From: Incurvaria masculella
Lineage: Eukaryota > Arthropoda > Insecta > Lepidoptera > Incurvariidae
Length of the DNA: 64,000 nucleotides
Assembly (NCBI GenBank): GCA_946894095.1
Contig: OX335660.1
Location: 16,063,001-16,127,000, forward strand
Reading direction: 5' to 3'
The position numbers were made by a program, and so were the translations under genes. Under the pieces are notes generated by a model, which was given only the letters and a program-made list of their open reading frames with translations, was not told where the DNA came from and searched no databases. Shown piece after piece: positions 1 through 8,604 of the stretch. The number at the start of each line of letters is the position of its first letter. The first letter of the stretch is position 1.

Positions 1-884
1 ATTTATTTGGATAAGGATTAATGCTGTATTGGTTAAAATCGCTTCGAAAATTAGCCATTATTTGTCGTAAAAAGGAAATGAAAAAAAAAATGTATTGTGG
101 GATATCCATAAGATATAGATGTATACCATCGCGAAGTTTTCTGTAGACCTTTCCAATGTGTAAACATTATTTTGATAAATCTCGTAGGGTTCAGCCTGCG
201 TTTGCAATGTAAGCGGTTTTTTTTAAATTTTTTATGACATCACATTGGAAACCTCAAAAAAACAGTATTTCTCCACTATTTAATGGATGTTAATATATAT
301 ATATATAAACCTTCCTCTTTAATCACTCTATCTATTAAAAACCCGCATCAAAATCCGTTGCGTAGTTTTAAAGATTTAAGCATACATAGGGATATAGGGA
401 CAGAGAAAGCGACTTCGTTTTATACTATGTAGTGATGATACAAGACTGCCATACATGATTTAATCATTGCTTGGGAGAAGGGTATGTTTACATAGATGTT
501 TACTTTAGTGCAATGACCTAGCTCGTAAATAATAGCGCGTAATAGTTGTTTGAAGCATCCTTATCTCAGGAAGTGGTCGTGATGTCAAATGTTTCCGGAA
601 CTAATTGGCACAATCGGCTTATTGTTTAATTACATGTATTCGCCAATGAAGGAAAAATACCTAATAAATTGATTTCTGCTTTGTGGGCTCCTGTACATAA
701 AATGAATACGAGTCAGACAACATTTTTTTTTTTCGGAAAACCGGCATGGTGGCTCTGAGGACCAAACGTGCTCAGAAAAGAAAAACCACCTCGTCTCGCC
801 AGGCACCATGCCAGCGGAAAACTGCATTTCTTCCCATGCATGTCATAAGAGGTGACTGAGGGGCTTATCGTTCATTGTTAGGAT
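1..884. other. AT-rich stretch without recognised gene
   Basis: No exon or RNA gene is recognised here. A short (TA)n tract lies near 293-308. Around 335-435 there is a sequence resembling the 3' end of a common lepidopteran dispersed repeat (cgcatcaaaatccgttgcg followed by a cataggga-type tail). The open frames are short and show no domain. Confidence 0.4.
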
Positions 885-1110
885 GGTTTCAAAACATTCC
901 ATGTTAAACTGTAGGTAGGGGACCTACTTACTTACTAGGTGGTAGGGACAGGATGGTACCATCGCATTAAAAGAACAATGGTCACAGCAATGAAAATTAT
1001 TTTGATTATTAACCGTGCAATGTAAGGACGGTCCTGGCATGGTACCTAGTTCATATGTGGTGTGTTGGGCTAAAATCATGATAATAGGTGTGGTATTAGC
1101 TATCATCATC
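885..1110 (+). repeat. SINE body fragment (decayed)
   Basis: This matches the shared body of the SINE family described at 3848-4232 and 47378-47795: the ggtggtaggg block, the ggtaccatcgcatt block, the cctggcatggtacctagtt block and the gtgttgggctaa...tggtattagc end, in that order. The promoter head is missing. Internal gaps and mismatches indicate an old copy. Confidence 0.7.
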
Positions 1111-1444
1111 ATCATGGTAACATAAAATATATATGATTCATTTATGAAGGAAGAAAATATGATTTTATTTTGAAATTTTTTTACATAGACTGAAAATCAG
1201 CACTGGAACATAGCGAAATATAATGAAGCCTAAAAATTTCACTTTTTCTCCAAATTTTTCGTAATAAACAGAACCGGTCAAGTGTGAACGTGTTCACGTG
1301 TCGAGTGTTCCGTCACTACGGGACATAAGAAATTCGACCTCGCCTAATTATTATTTTGCAAATTTAAACAAAATGAGCCTTTTCTCAAAAAGTGCGACAT
1401 TTTGAGCGAAACTTATTAGTTAGCTCACAATTACCTTTTTTTTT

Positions 1445-1553
1445 TTTTAACCAACAATTAGTTGAAACAGAGAAGGTCCCAGAGCGCAATTGCACGGTTT
1501 TGTACCGTGCCCGCGAATGAGTTAGTCCCGCCGGTAAGGGCCACCTTAACCTA
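1445..1553 (-). repeat. End of a TTAA-flanked MITE, reverse orientation
   Basis: Read on the minus strand this starts at TTAA followed by ggtggccc, then actaactcattcgcgggc and the gcgctctgggacc block. That matches the left part of the complete copy at 35390-35935. It lies opposite to the longer fragment at 2105-2560. Confidence 0.6.
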
Positions 1554-2104
1554 TTCGGTATAAAATGGTGTTACCAACAGCCGGGACCCTAAAAATTAAC
1601 ATTCAATTTGATGTAATGTTTTTTGTAGTACCACCCATCTTCATCGTAACGACATAAGAGTTGGAGACTTGAAGTAAGTTACATATAAGGGCTATCGTGA
1701 CTTAAAAAAAAGTGTCTCTACATGACTTTTATCAATGTCATAATAAGATATACCATGAACTCTACTGGCAATAGCCTTTCCTTTCCTGCCATTGATAAAT
1801 TCTTGGAAGCACATGAAAGTTCCCTTTGTTTCCAGGACCTGCTTACCAAAACATTATTCTAAATTCAGGCAATGAAATTGGTTCATGTTCTGAGAAAGCA
1901 ATTTATTGGAGTGGTACAACTTTCGGTCACCCCGAATTATTTTTATTAATTCCAATACATACCGATTGCTTTGCTAATGTAAATACCATTTGTTGAATTG
2001 GATGTAGTGAAAGAAGTGGTAAAATTTTGCTAATTCTAGGAAAATCACCTCAAACAGCAGTGGTATTTTTTTATGATGTCGTATTCTGCCTTTCTTAACC
2101 TTTT
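1554..2104. other. Unannotated stretch
   Basis: AT-rich sequence between two fragments of the same TTAA MITE. No open frame with a recognisable domain and no RNA gene was seen. Confidence 0.3.
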
Positions 2105-2560
2105 GATTATCCTGCAACCGTGCAATTGCGCTCTGGGACCATCTCTGTTTCAAAGAAAAAGGCAGGCTCCGTGATGAGGATGATGCAACATGTCCACAAA
2201 GCAGACAATGCGCATAGTGTTTGATTTGGTGAGATTTACGAAAAGTTTAATTACAAAACGAAGCTAAAAGTAAATCACGACCGCTGTTATAAAAAATCAA
2301 CCAAAAACTAAATTGATTTTAAAGCTTCATGAAACAAGCTAGGTCTGATGACTAATCTTTTTAAGATGTTTTTATGTTTTCGTTGAGTAATCCACCTCCA
2401 ATGTTATTGTATAAAACGCGCGAAAAATTCGAACATTCAGACCATATAACTTAGAAACCAAACACTATTTTACAAAGCCAATGGTCATCAGACATCTAGT
2501 TCGATCAAATAAAGCTGTTTTATGCATGCTTACAACATTATGAAATACTTGATTACTAGA
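2105..2560 (+). repeat. TTAA-type MITE fragment
   Basis: It runs from gcgctctgggacc through the gacaatgcgcatagtg, ccacgaccgctg-like and gacatctagttcgatcaaataaa blocks. These are found in the same order at 7925-8420 and in the complete copy at 35390-35935. The left TIR is missing, so this is a truncated copy. Confidence 0.7.
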
Positions 2561-2929
2561 ACCCATAATAGATTATTATACTATCTTTAAATAACCACTT
2601 TTATGGGCTCTTGCACTTAACGAATTATTTGTCTGTCTGTACTGCCTACAAGGTAGAGCCACGTAGTCATTTTCACATTCTTTAATCTATTTGAAACTCG
2701 GTCACTGAATCAATATTCAATGGACTTTTCTGTTCACTCAGAAACATTGCATTGTTTGTTATAACTTACACCATTTTCGTCATAGTGATGTAATGGTTTT
2801 CTGTGATGACTTGTGTCTTGGCTTTGTCTTTGGCATCATGGCTGGTGAGCAAGCATCGTTAATAATCTCTGAACGAGATAGATAGGCTGATTATTTTTGG
2901 TGCGCTAGCACTTGTTTGGACCTTTTTAA

Positions 2930-3175
2930 CGACCATTTTTTGGGGTTCCGTACCCTAAGGGTGCCAACGGAACCCCTTTACTGTCCGTCCGTCCGTCTGT
3001 CTCACAGGGCTGTATCTCATGAACCGTAAGAGAACCATTTGTGTTAATGGGGATTTTGATCTGATTATAAAAGTAATAATACCTGGATAAACTAAAATAT
3101 AGACATTTTGAAAAAGTATTACTTCGGTTTTAACCCACACCTGCTTGCAAGGCGGATGCTTTGGCATTGAATGAG
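2930..3175 (+). repeat. Lepidopteran 'gggttccgta' dispersed repeat, copy 1
   Basis: It begins ggggttccgtaccc and contains the tccgtccgtccgtctgtc run and the cagggctgtatctcatgaaccg block. The same blocks occur in this order at 29570-29745 and 30334-30602, and reversed at 22387-22672. I know this as a very common lepidopteran interspersed repeat; its class (SINE, MITE or Helitron end) cannot be settled here. Confidence 0.75.
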
Positions 3176-3847
3176 GGAGCTTGTTGAAATAGTTTTACAT
3201 TTTGACTTTCAAAGTTATTTGCTCTATATAGAAAGAAAGAAAGAAAATACATTTATTCAACAATTACATAATCGATATCACATTGATAGAAAGATGGTCG
3301 ACGTGGTAACGTAAAATTGTTCCAATTTTCCATCCCGTTAACTGTGGCTGTCGTTTAATTTTTTTAGGAATGTAGTGTTTAGGCTCATATCATGATGTGG
3401 TGTAAGCCATCCATGTCCATAGGGTCGGAATACAACGGAATGAACTCCCTACCGAGATATTTCACCCAAAGTATAACCTGGGGTCCTTCAAGCATGGTGT
3501 GAAGAAGCACCTGGCCGGCCGGCATGGTTTTCGCAACCCCCTGTAAGTTTAAAATCCCATGGGCGTCGATGGGCACCCCCGGCATACGCCATATGCCGCA
3601 CTCAACTTATCAGGATAGTCTCATATATTATATTGTTTATCATTATATGATTGCCTACATATTTATTTTTACTTACTTAGTGTAGCGCTCCTTACTCTGA
3701 CTCAATAGCACATCTAGTTATAATTTTGTTTATATGTATTTAAATGTTTCCGTAAGGAATAGTTAGGAAATAGGCTAGTTTAATGTAAACCTACTCTGTA
3801 TATATTCACTATGTAATTGTCTGTTTCTGTTTTTCCTTCTAATATTT
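3176..3847. other. Stretch without recognised gene
   Basis: It contains a short agaaa repeat near 3230-3248. Between 3385 and 3600 a block of higher GC has a 66-codon minus-strand frame with no domain I recognise; it may be a fragment of an interspersed repeat. Confidence 0.3.
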
Positions 3848-4232
3848 TTTTTTTTATGTGACTGGACATGGATGGCTAATACCACAAGTTCTGTCATGGT
3901 ATTAGCCCAACACACCACATGGGAACTAGGTGCCATGCCAGGACCTTCCTTATATTGCACGGCTACATTGAACTGGATGGAAAACACGGACAATTTTCAT
4001 TGCCGCTTCGACCATCGTTCATCCAACGCGATGGTACCAACCCGGGCGGGATAAACCCTACCACCTAGTGAGTAAGGAAGGGGACCTACAGCTTAACGTG
4101 GAATCCGAACCACGGCCAGCCTCTCTCAACGGTCGAATGGTCACCCATCCAAGACCAGACCGGACCCAGCGTTGCTTAACTTCGGAGAGCGATCGCCGAA
4201 GTGTCGCGCCACTGGGCCACTGAGACTGACTA
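3848..4232 (-). repeat. SINE with 5S rRNA-derived head, near full length
   Basis: On the minus strand the element starts with a cagtggcgcgac-type leader. It then carries CCGAAGTTAAGCAACG and TTGGATGGGTGACC, which match box A and box C of the 5S rRNA internal promoter in the correct order and similar spacing. A body shared with the other SINE copies follows (ggtggtaggg, ggttggtaccatcgc, ggtcctggcatggcacc, gtgttgggctaata, tggtattagccatcc). It ends in a poly(A) tail, the T run at 3848-3857. Both promoter boxes are intact, so pol III transcription is plausible. This fits a SINE3-like (5S-headed) family by established definitions. Confidence 0.85.
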
Positions 4233-4620
4233 AAAAAACAAAAAAGTTCCATTATACAGAACATAAAAAATGGCCTTCAGCATGTTTGTAAAGGTTATCG
4301 ATAACATAACATGTTTCTTTATTTGCACTACTTAAACAATCATTTCCTTGTCATCATATCTATTAAAATAAGCATCGTCATGTTAAAATAAAAGTTTGTG
4401 GACTAGTTTTGATGAGACCACATCGCGAGCCGAGGTTTCTGTAAAACTAGTCGTGACGGCGTGAGTTTGTATCGAATTTGTGACGCCTCTAGCGAAGTCA
4501 AGGTCACAGCTGATAGGAGTGTGATAATTGTGTCAACACGCTTCTTATAAACAAGCTGTGATATAATAGCGAATCTACTACGAGGGTGTTACCTACTTGT
4601 GCAATTGATGACTTACCGGA
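4233..4620. other. Unannotated AT-rich stretch
   Basis: No coding exon, RNA gene or repeat with a defined boundary was recognised. Confidence 0.3.
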
Positions 4621-4657
4621 TTTGTAATAACTATTTTTGGTAGTCAAACTACACTAA

Positions 4658-4804
4658 GGCTGAGATAAAGGTTGAGATAAATAATCATAACAGAAACTAA
4701 GACTAACGAAAAGTATGGACGAAATCTCAAAGCAATGCGAAGTGACGTCACAAAGTAGTACTTTTCGTTAGCCTTAGTTTCTGTTACGACTATTTATCTC
4801 AGCC
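4658..4804 (+). mobile_element. CRE-bearing hairpin MITE, copy 1
   Basis: It begins GGCTGAGATAAA and ends TTTATCTCAGCC, with inverted arms reading ataatcataacagaaactaagactaacg and its complement. Flanking TAA suggests a TWA target duplication, as in PIF/Harbinger-type elements. One TGACGTCA palindrome is present; the left arm has lost its copy. Confidence 0.8.
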
Positions 4805-5693
4805 TGATAGTCGTAACAGAAACTAAGCCCCGGTTGCACGTACCGTCCTGCACGTCAACATCACCGTCAACGTATGATTAAAGACAGATCAGTCAAAATT
4901 TGCGTTGCACGAAACTTAAACATTACGTTGATCGCTGATGTTAACCGCTAATCGTAAACACTCCCGACCCATCGATCACCGTCAAAATCACGATCAAATA
5001 ATAATTCAAAGTATCATAAGTTACTATTTTTATATTATTGTAGTCTTATTGGACCTTAAATAAGAGGCAAACGTCGCCATTAATGGAATGCAATGCTTTG
5101 TTTTTCATAATTATTAGCCTGGCACTCGGTTCCACAGATTAAAAATTTCGGCGCCATTTCTATGTAATCTGTGGTGCTACCAACAGCTGATAGCAAGCCG
5201 ACATATTGGGCGCTAGTAGCGCCACCCCGCGGCTCCAAGAGCAACTGTTTTGTTTGTTAGTACGAATGGTTGACGCTAGATGGTGCTTCGATTGTGCCTG
5301 TCCCTTTCTGTTTATGTACTGTGGGAGAAGGGCAGTACTATGTCAGCTCAGGCGGTGCTAAGAGTTGCCATACAGCAAACATTTTTGCCGATTGTTTCGA
5401 GGGACTATTTGTGGTCTGACTCCTGGCAAGCTAACTTTGACGAAAATATGTTACGTGCAACGCAATTTCATATGATGGGCGATTAGCCGTCACATCATCG
5501 TCAAATGTAATCAGTAACGGATAACATTTTACGAAGCGTCGTGCACTCCGGCCTAAGACTAACCAAAAGTAGTACTTTGTGACGTCACTTTGACACATTT
5601 TGTATGGACGAAATGGCAAAGTAATGCAAAGTGACGTCACAAAGTACTACTTTTGGTTAGTCTTAGTTTCTGTTACGACTATTTATCTCAGCC
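4805..5693 (+). mobile_element. CRE-bearing hairpin MITE, copy 2 (interrupted)
   Basis: The left arm begins with gatagtcgtaacagaaac. It is separated from the rest, resuming at 5554 (TAAgactaacc), by a nested MITE. The remaining body carries two TGACGTCA palindromes near 5580 and 5632 and the right arm ending CTCAGCC. The outer left end is lost against copy 1. Confidence 0.75.
4827..5553. mobile_element. Harbinger-like MITE nested in the CRE-MITE
   Basis: The ends are GCCCCGGTTGCACG and the complement of GGCCGGAGTGCACG, an imperfect 14-bp TIR. TAA flanks both sides (4824-4826, 5554-5556). Inside, the ends fold back further (gcgttgcacg blocks near 4903 and 5455). The same TIR family occurs at 15861 and 46185. 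No transposase frame was seen. Confidence 0.65.
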
Positions 5694-5696
5694 TAA

Positions 5697-5863
5697 GGCT
5701 GAGATAAATAGTCGTAACCAAAATTAAGACTAACGAAAAGTAGTACTTTGTGACGTCACTTTGACACATTTTGTAAGGAGGAAATCTTGAAGTAATGCAA
5801 AGTGACGTCACAAAGTACTACTATTCGTTAGTCTTCGTTTTTTTACGACTATTTATCTCAGCC
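5697..5863 (+). mobile_element. CRE-bearing hairpin MITE, copy 3 (complete)
   Basis: GGCTGAGATAAATAGTCG to the complementary right end, TAA on both sides (5694-5696, 5864-5866), with two TGACGTCA palindromes near 5750 and 5804. This is the best copy for defining the family at about 167 bp. Confidence 0.85.
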
Positions 5864-5975
5864 TAAGTTACGTCACAAAGATCCGCGGATTCGATCAGCC
5901 CAGTGAAGAAGAACCCGCAAAGAAACTTCACGGGTTTACATAAAATATTTTTTCGGTCCACAATTATGAAATACA

Positions 5976-6660
5976 CGCTTAGATCTAAATGCTACTGCCA
6001 AACAATTCCTTGGTAGAACAGATTAAGGCAAAGAACAAAGAACAATAGAAACAGCAACCCTCAGTTTAAATACTAACAACTCACAAAGTTCCTTAAGTCA
6101 CACAACCTTATAGAAAGAGTGAAGATATTTAGTTCGCGATTTTGGTGTCCGGTTAGACAGTACATTTATTTTAGGAGCATCGAGAAAAGATATGGCTAAA
6201 TGAAACCAAATCCGTGTCACCGCAATGGGAAAATATGGTAGAAAAAGGGATAGCCCTGGCACCAGTTACTAAAACTTTTCTAGTTTAAATGATCTGGCTA
6301 GTTCCAATATATCGGGCACATCGAGCCAAATGCTAAATAATTCAAATTGCTAATAATGTTTGTTTACATTTTCTCTGTGGTTTGAATTATTATTTTATAT
6401 TGCTGGACAAGTATTTTTGTAGCTGTAGTACCTTTTCTTTATGTCCAAATTAATCTTAATTGTAGCTAAAATAACACTGAATTTTATAGTCGAGTGTACT
6501 AAAACTGTGCCGATGGATCTAGAATGCATTTTACCAAAAATAATTTTTTTTTTTCAGTGAGAGCACATATTTTTTATTATTCCTCTTTGTTATTAATAAA
6601 TCCCATAAAAACTAGGATTAATTCTTCAAGTGAACCAACTCTTTATGGATACAGCTTGCC
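5976..6660. other. Stretch without recognised gene
   Basis: AT-rich; no domain-bearing frame and no bounded repeat recognised. Confidence 0.3.
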
Positions 6661-6664
6661 TTAA

Positions 6665-7032
6665 GGTCGGCCCGTAAGCACCTGAAAATTTCGCCTCCAA
6701 TACAAACGTAGTTTACTAATGATTTGAAAACCACTGTTCCAACTTACTTGATATTTGGTATCTAATATTAGGCTACAAATATCTGTGTCTGCATGCCTTT
6801 GTTTTTTCGGTAAATGTATTCTGGGTCAAACCACAGAGAAAACAAAATTCGTATGAAGTTTTTCTTTTTGCATTCATTTCATTCGGTTTGGATTTTTCGA
6901 AAAAACAAAAGCACGCTGACACAGATATTTGTTACCTGATATTAGATATTAAATATCAATTTAATTGGAATAGCGGTTTCCAAATTATTAGTAAACTACA
7001 TTTGTATGGGGAGCATAGCTTACGGGCCGTTC
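6665..7032. mobile_element. TTAA-flanked foldback MITE (family B), copy 1
   Basis: The ends are GGTCGGCCCGTAAGCA and the complement of GAACGGCCCGTAAGCT, flanked by TTAA at 6661-6664 and 7033-7036. The arms fold back over most of the length: acaaacgtagtttactaat near the left end mirrors attagtaaactacatttgt near the right. TTAA duplication is the hallmark of piggyBac-type transposition. No transposase is encoded. Confidence 0.85.
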
Positions 7033-7284
7033 TTAAGTTTTTTTTTCCAATGTAAGGAGCATTGTTGATTGATCAAAACCGCCGAGAAAATATTTAAACA
7101 TTACATATTGATGCAAACTATAATTTTCATCATAGGACGATAGCTATACTCTACATACAATTTTGCCATTGTACGACAGGAGAGTTTCATTGGAAATGTT
7201 GGTATAACATGATTGACAGGAGCTGTAGATTGCCCAACATTGATTGAGACATTGAGGGTTCATGTTCCGAAGCGCATGTCACAC

Positions 7285-7460
7285 CGATGGCTAATACCAC
7301 CCTTACTGTCATGATATTAGCCTAACACACCTCTTGCTTCCTTTTATTGATCTGAATCGAATACACGGACGCCGCTTCTACTATTGTTCATTGAATGCGA
7401 TTGTACCAACCCGGGCGGGATTAACCTCATAGTAAGTAGGAAAGGAGACCTACTACCATA
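7285..7460 (-). repeat. SINE body fragment, internally deleted
   Basis: Matches the reversed SINE body: gatggctaataccac, attagcctaacacacc, cgcttctactatt, gcgattgtaccaacccgggcggg, then aggagacctac. Several body blocks are missing compared with 3848-4232, and no head or poly(A) remains. Confidence 0.65.
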
Positions 7461-7920
7461 TGTAGTAACAGAAGAAAAACAACAAATCCATTAATCGCCT
7501 CTTACGGCTTGCACGGGAATTGTAACAGTGGGTCTACTCTATTTTTAAGTGGCAAACCAACACAGCAAAGATTCTGGGTTTTGGATCATGATGTATCTCC
7601 TCGCCTATCGCTCCAATGCACGCTATCTTCAGTACTATAGATGTAGACATCTGTGTCCCTTCTGTCTGGTTGAATGTATGCGTATGTTAAAACAATATTT
7701 TAAGATCCGTCACCCGAATAAGCCCACCTGAATAGTCGCATTGAATAATGGCAGATAGGAGGGGCAATGAAAATGAATCTAGTTTTCCACCAAAAAGTAT
7801 GCGAATTGCCTGCTCTGTGTGCTCTGCTCCTCATCACGGAGCCTGCCTTTTTTTTAACGGTGCCAGAGCGCAATAGCATGATTTTGTGCCGTGGTCTCCA
7901 ATAAGTCCCGCCAGGAATGG
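7461..7920. other. Stretch without recognised gene
   Basis: Includes a reversed fragment of the TTAA MITE head (7855-7920, gtgccagagcgcaatagc and related blocks). The rest was not recognised. Confidence 0.35.
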
Positions 7921-7921
7921 C

Positions 7922-8424
7922 ATTCTTAAGGTGACCCTTCCCGACCGGACTAACTCATTCGCGGGCACGGTACTGTGCTGTAGCGCTCTGGGACCACCTT
8001 CTTTGCTTCAAAGATAAAGACAGGCTCCGTTATGAGGAGGATGCGACATGTCCACAAAACAGACAATGTGCATAGTGTTTGATTTGTTAAGATTTACGAA
8101 AATGTTTATTACAAAACTACTTATAGCTAAAAGTAAACCAAGACCACTGCAGTCAAAAATCAAACAAAAACCATTTTGATTACAAATCTTCATGAAACGA
8201 GCTACATCTAATGACTAACCTTTTTATAAATGTTTTTGTTTTATTATTGAGTAATCCACGTCCAAAGTTATTGCATAAAAAGGCGTGAAAAATTCGAACT
8301 TTCGAACCTTATAACTTAGAAACCAAACAGTATTTTACAATGCCAATGGTCATCACACATCTAGGTGGATTAAATAAAGCTGTTTTGAGTATAATTTTGG
8401 ATCTCAGACAAGGTTCACCTTAAC
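7922..8424 (+). mobile_element. TTAA-flanked MITE (family A), near full length
   Basis: Starts cTTAAGGTGACCC, ends GGTTCACCTTAAc, and shares its interior with 35390-35935 (cattcgcgggcacggta, gctctgggacc, gacaatgtgcatagtg, gctgttttgag). TTAA is present at both ends. It lies immediately upstream of the first TMEM131 exon in the window. Confidence 0.75.
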
Positions 8425-8490
8425 ATGGGCGGAGCCACAGGCATCAAGGAATGTTTTAATAACAAATATTTGTTTTCATTGACCCTACAG

Positions 8491-8604
8491 ATGGTCCCGC
8501 CGGGTGGCAACACCACGTTCAGCGTGGTGTTCCTGGGACGGCGCGAGGGAGCCACCGAGTCTCACCTCTACCTGCACACCTCGCTCGGCACGCTCAAGTA
8601 TCCC
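8491..8604 (+). CDS. TMEM131: TMEM131 exon 1 of those visible
   Basis: Acceptor ccctacag, donor CCC|gtgagt, phase 0 to 0, 38 codons. Encodes PPGGNTTFSVVFLGRR and HLYLHTSLG, the conserved strand pair at the end of the first PapD-like unit. The ATG at its start is an internal Met, not an initiation codon, because the acceptor directly precedes it and the family has about 100 residues before it. Confidence 0.93.

Larger units (their letters stand above)
4625..5975 (-). repeat. Dispersed element D, split by a MITE cluster
   Basis: The outer pieces (ggtagtcaaactacac before 4657, and gttacgtcacaaagatccgcgg onward from 5864) join at a TAA. Together they match, in reverse, the uninterrupted copy at 29935-30085. 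Everything between 4658 and 5863 is therefore inserted sequence, and 29935-30085 serves as the empty site. Confidence 0.75.

Noticed and set aside
3385..3600. 66-codon minus-strand frame as a gene
   Set aside because: No recognisable domain, no supporting splice or poly(A) signals; probably repeat-derived.
4139..4232. Functional 5S rRNA gene
   Set aside because: Only the internal promoter region is kept; the flanks are SINE sequence and the outer helix is missing.
8425..8490. ATG frame upstream of TMEM131 exon 1 as the gene start
   Set aside because: A good acceptor lies at 8489-8490 and the family has about 100 conserved residues before this point, so the true start is elsewhere.
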